Notes: generated by a model from the sequence alone, not told the origin. A stretch of DNA of 64,000 bases from Niastella koreensis GR20-10 (GCF_000246855.1 NC_016609.1:2418001-2482000), one strand, 5' to 3'. Shown: positions 42,956 through 50,645, counted from the first letter of the stretch. Numbers and translations are program-made.

Positions 42956-43855
42956 ATGAATAAACTTTTTATAGCCATTACTGCTATTGTAATGATTGCT
43001 GGTTGCCACAGAAAATTAAGTCCGCAGAAAGATTTTCAAAAATCCCTGTTCCGGGCTTATGATCATACAGCGGAGAATTTATTTACAAAGAATTGCGAGG
43101 GACCAGCTGTTGATAGGGATGGCCGTTTGTTTGTGGTGAACTTTCAGAAAGACGGCACCATCGGGCTTGTTCAACCCGATGGCAAAGTAGAGTTGTTTTT
43201 AACACTCCCGGGCAAAAGCGTGGGCAACAGCATTCGTTTTACCGCAACCGGACATATGCTGGTAGCCGATTTTGTGGAGCATAACATCCTGGAAGTGGAC
43301 CCTGCTACCAAAGAAGTGACCGTGTATTGCCACGAAGACCGGTTTAACCAGCCCAATGATATCTGCATTAGTAAAAAAACAGGCGTTGTATATGCATCTG
43401 ATCCCAACTGGCAAAAACAAACCGGGCAGATATGGCGGATTGGCACCGATAAAAAAGCGGTGCTGCTGAAAGAAAACCTGGGTACTACCAATGGCATTTG
43501 CCTGAGCCCCGATGAAAAAACGCTGTATGTAAATGAAAGTGTGCAACGCCGCATAGTGGCCTATCAGCTGGATGCTAAAGGCAACATTACCGGTGAGAAA
43601 GTATTTGCCACCTTTACCGATTTTGGAATGGATGGAATGAAGTGCGATACCAAAGGTAACTTATATGTTTGCCGGTATGGCAAAGGAACCATCGCCATCT
43701 TTAATGATAATGGCCGCCAGTTCCAGGAAGTAGAATTGAAAGGTAAAGACGTGAGCAACATCACCTTTGGTGGTAAAGACGACAGAACCTGTTTTTTGAC
43801 ACTACAGGATAGAAAATGTATTGAGAAGTTCAGATCAGATATACCTGGTAAATAA
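42956..43855 (+). CDS. SMP-30/gluconolactonase-family lipoprotein
   Basis: 299 residues with a lipobox (VMIAGC, Cys17). The rest is a six-bladed beta-propeller of the SMP-30/LRE type: CEGPAVDRDGRLFVVNF, VGNSIRFTATGHMLVADF, NQPNDICISKKTGVVYASD, TNGICLSPDEKTLYVNES and GMDGMKCDTKGNLYV carry the metal-binding Glu, Asn and Asp residues. Such proteins hydrolyse lactones; the substrate is not evident. Its start codon directly abuts the octamer array. Confidence 0.88.
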   Translation: MNKLFIAITAIVMIAGCHRKLSPQKDFQKSLFRAYDHTAENLFTKNCEGPAVDRDGRLFVVNFQKDGTIGLVQPDGKVELFLTLPGKSVGNSIRFTATGHMLVADFVEHNILEVDPATKEVTVYCHEDRFNQPNDICISKKTGVVYASDPNWQKQTGQIWRIGTDKKAVLLKENLGTTNGICLSPDEKTLYVNESVQRRIVAYQLDAKGNITGEKVFATFTDFGMDGMKCDTKGNLYVCRYGKGTIAIFNDNGRQFQEVELKGKDVSNITFGGKDDRTCFLTLQDRKCIEKFRSDIPGK

Positions 43856-43860
43856 TAAGC

Positions 43861-43916
43861 GTTAACAAGTTGACAGGTTAACACGTTAACCTGTCAACTT
43901 GTTAACCTGTTAACTT
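43861..43916. repeat. Octamer array forming a perfect 22-bp palindrome, possible bidirectional terminator
   Basis: Seven 8-bp units (GTTAACAA, GTTGACAG, GTTAACAC, GTTAACCT, GTCAACTT, GTTAACCT, GTTAACTT) run from 43861 to 43916. The first 22 bases (43861-43882) are exactly complementary to 43885-43906 with a 2-base loop. It lies between the convergent SMP-30 and carbonic anhydrase genes. Confidence 0.88.
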
Positions 43917-44553
43917 ACTTCCCGGTAAGATTGTATATTTTTTCGATCCGCTTCAGTATTCCTTCGAAGTCAATATGTAGATCCTTCAGCATCCCATTGT
44001 GCAGATCAAACACCCAGCCGTGTACAATGGGGAATCCTTTTTCTTCATACATCAACTGCACGGCAGCGGTTTTAATAACATTGGTAGCCTGTTCAATCAC
44101 GTTCAGTTCAACCAGGCGGTTATAACGCAGCGTATCATCTTCAATGCTGTCTAACTCCTGTTCGTGTAAACGGTATACATCCCTGATGTTGCGAAGCCAG
44201 GGGTTTAAGATGCCCAGGTCAACCGGCTGCATGGCCGCTTTTACCCCGCCACAATTATAATGCCCGCATACAATAATGTGTTTTACCTGCAGGTGCCGTA
44301 CGGCATAATTCAAAACCGACATTACGTTGAGGTCGATATTGTTTACTATATTGGCAATGTTACGGTGTACAAATATCTCACCGGGGCTGGCGCCCATGAT
44401 CTCTTCAGCAGTAACGCGGCTATCGCTGCAGCCAATGTACAGGTATTCGGGCGACTGGCCGGCAGCCAGTTTTTCCAAAAAGTTGGCATCTTTTTCCGTT
44501 TGCTGAATAACCCATTGACGGTTGTTCTCAAAAATCTGGTCGTATGAGAGCAT
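43915..44553 (-). CDS. Beta-class carbonic anhydrase
   Basis: Interconverts carbon dioxide and bicarbonate. 212 residues; zinc ligands are Cys42 (GCSDSRV), His98 and Cys101 (VCGHYNCGG), with the Asp44-Arg46 dyad. FVHRNIANIV and NYAVRHLQVKHIIVCGH complete the fold. Length and motifs are those of Can-type cytoplasmic enzymes. The stop is within the end of the octamer array on its 3' side. Confidence 0.94.
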   Translation of the reverse strand: MLSYDQIFENNRQWVIQQTEKDANFLEKLAAGQSPEYLYIGCSDSRVTAEEIMGASPGEIFVHRNIANIVNNIDLNVMSVLNYAVRHLQVKHIIVCGHYNCGGVKAAMQPVDLGILNPWLRNIRDVYRLHEQELDSIEDDTLRYNRLVELNVIEQATNVIKTAAVQLMYEEKGFPIVHGWVFDLHNGMLKDLHIDFEGILKRIEKIYNLTGK

Positions 44554-44660
44554 ATGCTATAGTGTTTTCTTAATCAAATAAACAACCGGGCAAAATTGCG
44601 CCAAAAAACGCAGCACGCCAACTAAATAGAAAAAAACGGAGAAGGCAAAACGCTGAAAGC

Positions 44661-44942
44661 TTATTGTATCACTACGTTGTTGATGGTGTTCTCGCCCAGG
44701 GTTTCATTTACCCTTTTAATGATATTTTCTTTTTGATACAGGAGTTCCTGTTTCAGTGGGGCCATGCTGGTGCTGATGAATAAGGTTTTACCCTGGATCT
44801 GTATTTTTTCGGTGTATTTGGCAATGGTTTTGCCCATGATCTGTTCCCACACATCTTCTATCTGCAATGCCTGTATGTAACCTTTCAACTTGCTATGGTT
44901 GAGGAAGTATTTTAGCGCGTCGCCGAGTGAATATTCGCCCAT
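44661..44942 (-). CDS. DUF721-family (DciA-like) small protein
   Basis: 93 residues: GDALKYFLNHSKLKGYIQALQIEDVWEQIMGKTIAKYTEKIQIQGKTLFI and LKQELLYQKENIIKRVNETLG. This matches the DUF721/DciA family, some members of which load the replicative helicase; short Bacteroidota forms are uncharacterised. It sits beside recF on the same strand, the usual neighbour of such genes, supporting a replication role. Confidence 0.82.
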   Translation of the reverse strand: MGEYSLGDALKYFLNHSKLKGYIQALQIEDVWEQIMGKTIAKYTEKIQIQGKTLFISTSMAPLKQELLYQKENIIKRVNETLGENTINNVVIQ

Positions 44943-44944
44943 TT

Positions 44945-45060
44945 TAGTTCTCTGTTTTCAGTTCTCAGTTCTCTGTTCCCCGAACATCGAAGATAAGGAC
45001 TGTTTGTAATTTATCACTCATTTTGAATTAAAGAACTGTGAACAGTAAACTATAAACTGA
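44945..45060. repeat. Inverted pair of heptamer arrays (AGTTCTC / GAACTGT type), overlapping the recF end
   Basis: Five units at 44945-44979 (AGTTCTC, TGTTTTC, AGTTCTC, AGTTCTC, TGTTCCC) and four at 45033-45060 (GAACTGT, GAACAGT, AAACTAT, AAACTGA). The last unit and a half overlap the recF stop and final codons. Confidence 0.7.
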
Positions 45061-46132
45061 TTAGCTGATATTGCATGCCCAAACTATCAAAATGGTGCTC
45101 AATACGTCCCGGGTGTGTATCTGTAATAAAAACCTGGCCGGCGTTTTTCATACAAACGTGTTCGAGCAGGTTGTGCATGCGGCCGGCATCGAGTTTTTCA
45201 AACACATCGTCGAGCAGGAGCAGGGGCGGGAATTGTTTGGCCTGTTTCAGGGTATCGAACTCGGCTAATTTCATGGCAAACAACAGGCTTTTGCGCTGGC
45301 CCTGCGAGGCAAGCGATTTAAAAGGCTGGTTGTTGAGCTGGGTATTGATGTCGTCGCGGTGAATACCCCCGCTGGTGCGTTGAACTATGCAATCCTTCTG
45401 GCGCAGCCGGTGTAATAATTGCGGAAACGTACAGTCATGCAACTGGCTTTCGTAGGTGAGGGCCAGCGGTTCCGACTGTCCGGCTATCTGGGTATAGAAT
45501 TTCGACACCAGGGGCAGAAATTCCTGCAGAAACTCCTTTCTTTTTTGATAAATGAAGGCGCCGTACCGGGTCAGTTGTTCGTCGTACACATCCAGCAGGC
45601 TGTAATCGCTCATTCTTTTTTCGGCCATCGATTTCAAAAAGCCATTGCGCTGCAGCAATACCTTATTATAATCCATCAGCTGTTGCAGGTAGTGGGCGTC
45701 GAGCTGGCAAAGCAGGGCATCGAGCATGCGGCGGCGTTCTTCGCTGCCGCCGGTAATGATCTGCACATCGTCCGGCGCAATGATTACGCAGGGAAGCCTG
45801 CCAATATGGGTGGCCAGTTTTTCGTACGGTTCGTCGTTCACGGAAAATTCCTTGCGGCCGGTTTCGCGCAAAACACAAACCACTTTCAGCGGGTCGCCCT
45901 GCAGGGTGAAATGGCCTTCAATGCGAAACCCGGCGGAGCCATGTAAGGTGTTCTGGCTATCGCTGCGGGTGAAATAGCTTTTGGTAAAACAGCAGTAATA
46001 AATAGCGTCCAGCAGGTTGGTTTTGCCCACGCCGTTCGATCCGCAAATGCCAACTATCCGTTCGGTGAACGGGAATTGCCGGTGTTGATAGTTTTTAAAT
46101 TGGGTGAGGGATATGTTGTTGAGCGATAGCAT
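45050..46132 (-). CDS. recF: DNA replication/repair protein RecF
   Basis: About 360 residues. The Walker A motif GSNGVGKTN is at 31-39; the signature and Walker B regions are in LASQGQRKSLLFAMKLAEF and LLLLDDVFEKLDAGR. RecF binds gapped DNA and helps load RecA at stalled forks. The ATG at 46132 is used since an in-frame ATG four codons upstream falls within a TATCTTGC box on the minus strand (46141-46148) that resembles a -7 element. The last codons lie within a heptamer repeat. Confidence 0.94.
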   Translation of the reverse strand: MLSLNNISLTQFKNYQHRQFPFTERIVGICGSNGVGKTNLLDAIYYCCFTKSYFTRSDSQNTLHGSAGFRIEGHFTLQGDPLKVVCVLRETGRKEFSVNDEPYEKLATHIGRLPCVIIAPDDVQIITGGSEERRRMLDALLCQLDAHYLQQLMDYNKVLLQRNGFLKSMAEKRMSDYSLLDVYDEQLTRYGAFIYQKRKEFLQEFLPLVSKFYTQIAGQSEPLALTYESQLHDCTFPQLLHRLRQKDCIVQRTSGGIHRDDINTQLNNQPFKSLASQGQRKSLLFAMKLAEFDTLKQAKQFPPLLLLDDVFEKLDAGRMHNLLEHVCMKNAGQVFITDTHPGRIEHHFDSLGMQYQLISL

Positions 46133-46140
46133 TTCGGGAT

Positions 46141-46148
46141 GCAAGATA
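46141..46148 (-). promoter_or_regulatory. Candidate -7 box of recF
   Basis: Minus strand TATCTTGC, close to TAnnTTTG, 9 bases before the chosen recF ATG. The nearest TTTG on that strand lies in the first unit of the 21-bp array, about 15 bases upstream. Confidence 0.35.
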
Positions 46149-46159
46149 GCTAATAGCTA

Positions 46160-46450
46160 CTTTCAAATGGGAGGTATCATGTATCTGTTTTGAGGTATTG
46201 TTTGTCATTATTGAAGTATGACTATTAAAATTAAGGGGCTTACTTTTCAAATTGCAGGTGCCACTTTTCAATTTGCGGGCGTCTTTATTCAAATTGGAGG
46301 GCCATGTTGAGAATTAGAGGGGCATTGTTCATATTATAGGTGTGCCATTATCCAATTTGGAGGCATCGTTGTACAATTTAGAGGTCCCATTACTCAATTT
46401 ACAGGCATCATTATTCAAATTGCCTACCCAATATTGAATTTTGCCACCAG
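46160..46450. repeat. Array of about thirteen 21-bp degenerate units
   Basis: Units start at 46160, 46181, 46202, 46223, 46244, 46265, 46286, 46307, 46328, 46349, 46370, 46391 and 46412, all exactly 21 bases long; a further weaker unit starts at 46433. The best-conserved parts are TCAAATT at unit positions 4-10, GAGG at 12-15 and CAT at 19-21; other positions vary freely. Units 5-7 and 10-13 are clearest. There is no spacer and no indel. I see no open frame worth calling on either strand. Confidence 0.9.
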
Positions 46451-46720
46451 TTCCTGGCAGGAATTGCAAAATCCCGGAAGGATTTAAGGATTCCTAATGG
46501 GAAAAGGGAATTGCTGTTGGGTTTTGTCAATTCCCGGAAGGAAAAGTGAATTCCTTCCGGGTTTTCTCTTTTCCCGGCGGGAAAAGGAAATTCCTTCCGG
46601 CTTTTTTGATTTCCCACCAGGAAAAGCTATTCCCTTCCTGGATTTTAAGATCCCCATCGGGATTTGTCATTTCCTGGAGGGAAACGAATATTCCTTCCGG
46701 CTTTTCTCTTTTCCTGGAAA
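46451..46720. repeat. Array of about thirteen 20-bp degenerate units
   Basis: From 46451 the period becomes exactly 20 bases: units at 46451, 46471, 46491 and so on to 46691, with a final partial unit at 46711. Two kinds tend to alternate, one with a near-palindrome such as TTCCCGGCGGGAA followed by AAGG-type bases, the other reading TTCCTTCCGGCTTTT. Every unit starts TTCC, TCCC or a one-base variant, apart from the fourth (TTGC). Confidence 0.9.
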
Positions 46721-46726
46721 ATAACC

Positions 46727-46768
46727 CTGAACCCGGAACGCTGAACTTGAAACTTTGAACTAATAACT
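46727..46768. repeat. Heptamer array (CTGAACT type)
   Basis: Six 7-bp units in register, CTGAACC, CGGAACG, CTGAACT, TGAAACT, TTGAACT, AATAACT, immediately after the 20-bp array. The rest of the gap to pdhA is A/T-rich with no further structure apart from the -7 box at 46905 and a small TCCCGAT/ATCGGGA dyad at about 46931-46954. Confidence 0.75.
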
Positions 46769-46904
46769 GAAAACCTGCCAGTTTTACCGAAATTATGTCT
46801 CAAATACAGTCAGAAGATAAGTTTTTCACCCAATCAACTGGCTATCAAACCATCTATTAGGGCTAAAAATGTTAATCCACATTCCATAATTCCCTTTCTT
46901 ACCC

Positions 46905-46912
46905 TATCTTTG
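46905..46912 (+). promoter_or_regulatory. -7 box of the pdhA transcript
   Basis: TATCTTTG followed by C is an exact TAnnTTTG match. It lies 85 bases before the chosen start, and overlaps the first possible in-frame start (46910), which argues against that longer form. Confidence 0.6.
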
Positions 46913-46996
46913 CCCCCGCCTTTGCCAGCCAGTCCCGATCCCGATCGTAATCGGGAGGAAGGCTTCAGCAGGGTTAAAACCTCAAATTTTTATAAA

Positions 46997-47992
46997 GTGG
47001 CTTCGAAATTCTCCAAAGAAACGTATTTGTATTGGTACGAGTTAATGCTCCTGATCCGTCAATTTGAACTGGCAGCCGAAGAAAAATATAAAATGGAAGG
47101 TAAAATCCGCGGCTTTTTCCACGCCTATGTAGGGCAGGAAGCTATTGCTGCTGGTGTAATGACCGCTACCCGCCAGGAAGATCCTTTTGTAACTGCTTAC
47201 CGCGACCACGGTCTGGCTTTGGCAAAAGGCATGAGCCCTGAAGGTTGTATGGCTGAGTTGTATGGTAAATCAACCGGTGTGGCCAAAGGTAAGGGTGGTA
47301 GTATGCACTTCTTTGGTAAAAAAGAATACTTCTTTGGGGGTCACGGTATCGTAGGTGCACAAATTGGCACCGGCGCCGGTTTGGCCTTCGCCGAAAAATA
47401 TAAAGGAACTGATAACGTATCTGTAACCTTCTTTGGCGATGGTGCTGCCCGTCAGGGTATTTTGCACGAAACTTTCAATATGGCTATGACCTGGAAGTTA
47501 CCAGCCGTTTTCATTTGCGAAAACAACAACTACGCTATGGGTACCTCTGTTACACGTACCAGTAACGTACACGATATCTTTAAACTGGCCGATGCGTATG
47601 AAATGCCTGCTGATTCAGTAGACGGCATGAGCGCTGAAGCTGTGCACGAAGCCATGTCACGCGCGGTTAAAAGAGCCCGTGAAGGCGGTGGACCAACATT
47701 ACTGGAAATTAAAACGTATCGTTATAAAGGTCACTCCATTTCCGACCCACAGAAATACCGTACCAAGGAAGAGGTGGAAGAGTACAAACAACGTGATCCT
47801 ATTCAACTGGTGCTGAACACCATCACCAAGAATAAATACGCTACAAAAGACGAGATTGCTGCAATCGACAAACGGGTTAATGACAGAGTAGCGGCTGCTG
47901 TGAAATTCGCAGAAGAGTCGCCCATCCCAACTGAGGATGAAGTGTTGAAAGACATTGTGATGACTCCGGATTATCCGTTCATTGTCGATTAA
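46997..47992 (+). CDS. pdhA: Pyruvate dehydrogenase E1 component, alpha subunit
   Basis: Decarboxylates pyruvate with thiamine diphosphate, as alpha2beta2 with the beta subunit, which is not in this window. About 331 residues from the GTG at 46997 (ASKFSKETYLYWYELMLLIRQFE). Cofactor motifs: GGHGIVGAQIGTGAG, then the GDG...NN motif (FFGDGAARQGILHE to CENNNYAMGT), and YRYKGHSISDPQKYR with the phosphorylation-loop Ser. The frame extends to 46910, but that part overlaps the promoter and translates as Pro/Arg-rich low complexity, so it is excluded. Confidence 0.94.
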   Translation: MASKFSKETYLYWYELMLLIRQFELAAEEKYKMEGKIRGFFHAYVGQEAIAAGVMTATRQEDPFVTAYRDHGLALAKGMSPEGCMAELYGKSTGVAKGKGGSMHFFGKKEYFFGGHGIVGAQIGTGAGLAFAEKYKGTDNVSVTFFGDGAARQGILHETFNMAMTWKLPAVFICENNNYAMGTSVTRTSNVHDIFKLADAYEMPADSVDGMSAEAVHEAMSRAVKRAREGGGPTLLEIKTYRYKGHSISDPQKYRTKEEVEEYKQRDPIQLVLNTITKNKYATKDEIAAIDKRVNDRVAAAVKFAEESPIPTEDEVLKDIVMTPDYPFIVD

Positions 47993-48045
47993 AAACCTGC
48001 TTTTCCCTAAGTAAACAACATTGTCAACTAAAACATGAATAATTC

Positions 48046-48741
48046 ATGGCAACTGAAGTAAAAGAAGTGCCTGAACAACCAGTAGAAAGATCAACCGAAG
48101 AAAGAGTGGTGGATTCGGCCCGAGATTTCTGGGGTAAGAACAACAAAGTTATTACCTACGCATTGGCCGGTCTGGTGGTAATTGTAGGCGGTTATTTTGC
48201 ATATAGCAAATTCTATAAAGCACCTGCAGAAGCGAAAGCGGCAGAAGCCATCTGGAAAGCAGAATCCTATTTCAAAGTGGATTCTTTTAAACTGGCTTTG
48301 GAAGGTGACGGACAGAATGGTGGCTTTTTGCGGGCTATTAAAAACAACAGTGGAACAAAAGCCGGTAACCTGGCTCAGTTCTATGCCGGCGCCTGCTATA
48401 TGCAATTGGGCGATTTCAACAACGCCATCAAATACCTGAAAGATTTTTCTACCAACCAGGTTGAACTGGAAATACGCGCAGCCGGCTTACTCGGCGACGC
48501 TTATTCTGAGCTGGGAAAGAAGGAAGATGCCATCAGTTATTATAAGAAAGCAGGTAACCTGTTCGATAAGGATGATCTTAATTCACCCGAATACCTGTTC
48601 CGCGCAGCTATGCTGAACCAGGAACTGGGCAAGAACAAAGAAGCAATTGAACTGTTACACCAGATCAAGGATAAATACCCCAGCAGCCAACGTGCTTTTG
48701 AGGTAGATAAGTACTTAGGTAAATTAGGTGATCTGAATTAA
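48046..48741 (+). CDS. TPR-repeat membrane protein
   Basis: 231 residues: a charged N-terminus, one membrane helix (VITYALAGLVVIVGGYFAYSKFY, about 34-56), then a tetratricopeptide region (about 62-225) including AGNLAQFYAGACYMQLGDFNNAIKYL, LLGDAYSELGKKEDAISYYKKAG and RAAMLNQELGKNKEAIELLHQI. It resembles YfgM-like, single-pass TPR proteins that expose the repeats outside the cytoplasm. It follows pdhA after 53 bases and precedes ribH. Confidence 0.82.
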   Translation: MATEVKEVPEQPVERSTEERVVDSARDFWGKNNKVITYALAGLVVIVGGYFAYSKFYKAPAEAKAAEAIWKAESYFKVDSFKLALEGDGQNGGFLRAIKNNSGTKAGNLAQFYAGACYMQLGDFNNAIKYLKDFSTNQVELEIRAAGLLGDAYSELGKKEDAISYYKKAGNLFDKDDLNSPEYLFRAAMLNQELGKNKEAIELLHQIKDKYPSSQRAFEVDKYLGKLGDLN

Positions 48742-48763
48742 GAATTTGTTTTTTGAAAAAGCA

Positions 48764-48826
48764 GTTACAGGTTATAAGTTACAGGGATAAATCCCTGCCC
48801 CGGACCTGAAACTTGAAACATGAAAC
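48764..48826. repeat. Inverted pair of heptamer arrays (GTTACAG / CTGAAAC type)
   Basis: GTTACAG, GTTATAA, GTTACAG at 48764-48784; CTGAAAC, TTGAAAC, ATGAAAC at 48806-48826. Between them GGGAT/ATCCC makes a short hairpin. The right arm overlaps the alternative TTG start of ribH. Confidence 0.75.
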
Positions 48827-48833
48827 AAAAGAA

Positions 48834-49337
48834 ATGGCTGAAGTAAGCAATAGTAAATTATTACAGATAGACACAGGCATTCACAAGAATGCCTGTGTTG
48901 TTATTGTACGCACCGAATGGAACGCCGCTATTTTAGATGAGCTGGAAAAAGGCTGTTTAACCGTATTCGAACGCGAAGGCGTAAAGAACGTAAAGGTGAT
49001 AACCGTTCCCGGTGCTTTTGAAATTCCATTTGGTATAAAAAGTTATTGGGACGCGAATAAATACAAGGATGACCGTCCCCAGGCATTTATAGCCCTTGGC
49101 TGCGTACTTCGTGGCGATACCCCGCATTTTGATTATGTATGCCAGGGGGTAACACATGGGGTTACCCAATTGAACCTGACCTTACCCGTGCCTGTTATCT
49201 TTGGCGTATTAACTGTTGATAACGACCAACAGGCCCAGGAACGTATTGGTGGTAAACACGGACATAAAGGCGAAGAAGCCGCCATCACTGCGTTGAAAAT
49301 GATCTCACTGACCGCATCGTTTAAGAACAACCATTAA
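48834..49337 (+). CDS. ribH: 6,7-dimethyl-8-ribityllumazine synthase
   Basis: Penultimate step of riboflavin synthesis. About 167 residues from the ATG at 48834; an upstream TTG is inside the heptamer repeat. Motifs: VVIVRTEWN, TVPGAFEIPFGIK, AFIALGCVLRGDTPHFDYVCQGVTHG (with catalytic His) and PVIFGVLTVDNDQQAQER. The enzyme forms large icosahedral or pentameric assemblies. It is followed 18 bases later by a LutA-like gene. Confidence 0.95.
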   Translation: MAEVSNSKLLQIDTGIHKNACVVIVRTEWNAAILDELEKGCLTVFEREGVKNVKVITVPGAFEIPFGIKSYWDANKYKDDRPQAFIALGCVLRGDTPHFDYVCQGVTHGVTQLNLTLPVPVIFGVLTVDNDQQAQERIGGKHGHKGEEAAITALKMISLTASFKNNH

Positions 49338-49355
49338 TAGGAAAGGGGATTTGCC

Positions 49356-50081
49356 ATGAACGTTCAATTATTTATACCCTGCTTCGTTGACCAGTTGTAT
49401 CCCACCACAGCCTTTAATATGGTAAAAGTGCTGGAGAAAGCAGGATGTACGGTAACTTATAATACCAATCAAACCTGTTGCGGACAGCCGGCCTTCAATG
49501 CCGGTTTCTGGGATGATACCCGTGAAGTTTGTTCCAAATTCATAAAAGATTTCAGTGGTTCCAGTTCCGACTACGTAGTAGCGCCCAGCGCCTCCTGCGT
49601 TGGTTTTGTACGGAACTACTATACCACGCTGTTTGAAAATACACCTCAGATGGCGGAGGTAAAACAACTGCAGGCGCGTACGTTTGAATTCACCGACTTT
49701 TTGGTGAACGTGTTGAAGGTAGAAGATGTGGGCGCCAGCCTGTATACCACGGCCACTTACCACGACTCCTGCGCCGGTTTGCGTGAATGCAGGATCAAAC
49801 AGGAGCCGCGCAAATTGTTATCGAAAGTAAAAGGCCTGCAACTGGTTGAAATGAACGACGTGGAAACCTGTTGCGGTTTTGGCGGAACTTTCGCCGTTAA
49901 GTTCGATCCTATTTCCATTGGTATGGCCGATCAAAAAAGCAGTAACGCCAAAGCCACCGGGGCAGAATGCATTATCTCTACGGATCTTTCCTGTCTGATG
50001 CACATTGACGGCGTTATTCGTAAAAAAGAGATGGGGATGCAAACCATGCATATTGCCGATGTTTTAGCGAGTGGTTGGTAG
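49356..50081 (+). CDS. (Fe-S)-binding protein, LutA/LldE-like
   Basis: 241 residues with two CCG domains: the first has NQTCCGQPAFNAG, the second ETCCGFGGTFAVK, and a HDSCAGLREC segment lies between. These are the paired Cys-rich motifs of the heterodisulfide-reductase/LutA family, which take part in lactate or glycolate oxidation with LutB and LutC. Those partners are not present here. It sits downstream of ribH with an 18-base gap. The exact electron partner is unknown. Confidence 0.88.
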   Translation: MNVQLFIPCFVDQLYPTTAFNMVKVLEKAGCTVTYNTNQTCCGQPAFNAGFWDDTREVCSKFIKDFSGSSSDYVVAPSASCVGFVRNYYTTLFENTPQMAEVKQLQARTFEFTDFLVNVLKVEDVGASLYTTATYHDSCAGLRECRIKQEPRKLLSKVKGLQLVEMNDVETCCGFGGTFAVKFDPISIGMADQKSSNAKATGAECIISTDLSCLMHIDGVIRKKEMGMQTMHIADVLASGW

Positions 50082-50087
50082 AATACG

Positions 50088-50108
50088 GTTACAGGTTACA
50101 AGTTTCAG
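50088..50108. repeat. Three heptamers (GTTACAG, GTTACAA, GTTTCAG)
   Basis: Three in-register 7-bp units seven bases after the LutA-like stop, matching those at 19347 and 48764. A clear second arm is not seen; it may be the degraded stretch to about 50155. Confidence 0.55.
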
Positions 50109-50189
50109 GGGAAAACCTTCATAACACTCCCTGCAACCTCAGTTTAAGAACTTAAAAGTTACTATTCTTTACTAATTAAACTTAGTATT

Positions 50190-50624
50190 ATGGGAATCGC
50201 AGATCGTTTATTTCAACAGAAAAAAGAGAAAGCAGAAGCTAACCTGAAAGCCGGTAACGACTTTCTGGAAGCCAATAAACAAAAACCCGGCGTAGTGGCA
50301 TTGCCCAGCGGGTTGCAATACGAAATAATTACCGAAGGCACCGGGGCCAAACCTGGCGCTACCAGCAATGTAACCTGTCATTACCACGGAACGCTTATAG
50401 ATGGCACCGTGTTTGACAGCTCCGTACGCCGCGGCCAGCCAGCCACCTTCCCCTTAAACCGGGTTATCAAGGGCTGGACGGAAGGGCTGCAACTGATGCC
50501 TACTGGCAGCAAATGGCGCTTTTTTATTCCACCACACCTGGGTTATGGTGAGCAACAGGTAAGTGCTCAGATAGGACCCAACAGTACACTGGTGTTTGAG
50601 GTGGAGTTGCTGAGCATAAGCTAG
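50190..50624 (+). CDS. FKBP-type peptidyl-prolyl isomerase
   Basis: 144 residues, no leader. A short charged helical N-terminus (IADRLFQQKKEKAEANLKAGNDFLEANK) resembles the dimerisation arm of FkpA/FKBP22-like enzymes; the FKBP domain follows, with VALPSGLQYEIITEGTG, YHGTLIDGTVFDSS, NRVIKGWTEGLQLM, and FFIPPHLGYGEQQ. Likely cytoplasmic because it has no signal peptide. Followed by a strong terminator. Confidence 0.92.
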   Translation: MGIADRLFQQKKEKAEANLKAGNDFLEANKQKPGVVALPSGLQYEIITEGTGAKPGATSNVTCHYHGTLIDGTVFDSSVRRGQPATFPLNRVIKGWTEGLQLMPTGSKWRFFIPPHLGYGEQQVSAQIGPNSTLVFEVELLSIS

Positions 50625-50645
50625 GATATACGAAATTTAGATATG

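Noticed and set aside
45419-45946. Open frame of 175 codons opposite recF
   Set aside because: Antisense to conserved RecF motifs; no promoter or recognizable domain.
46160-46720. CRISPR array
   Set aside because: Units of 20-21 bp are contiguous with no spacers, repeats are degenerate, and no cas genes are in the window.
46411-46758. Small proteins encoded in the 20-bp array (open frames on both strands)
   Set aside because: The frames exist because the arrays lack stops; they read as repeated Phe/Pro/Gly/Lys patterns in several frames at once and have no start signals.
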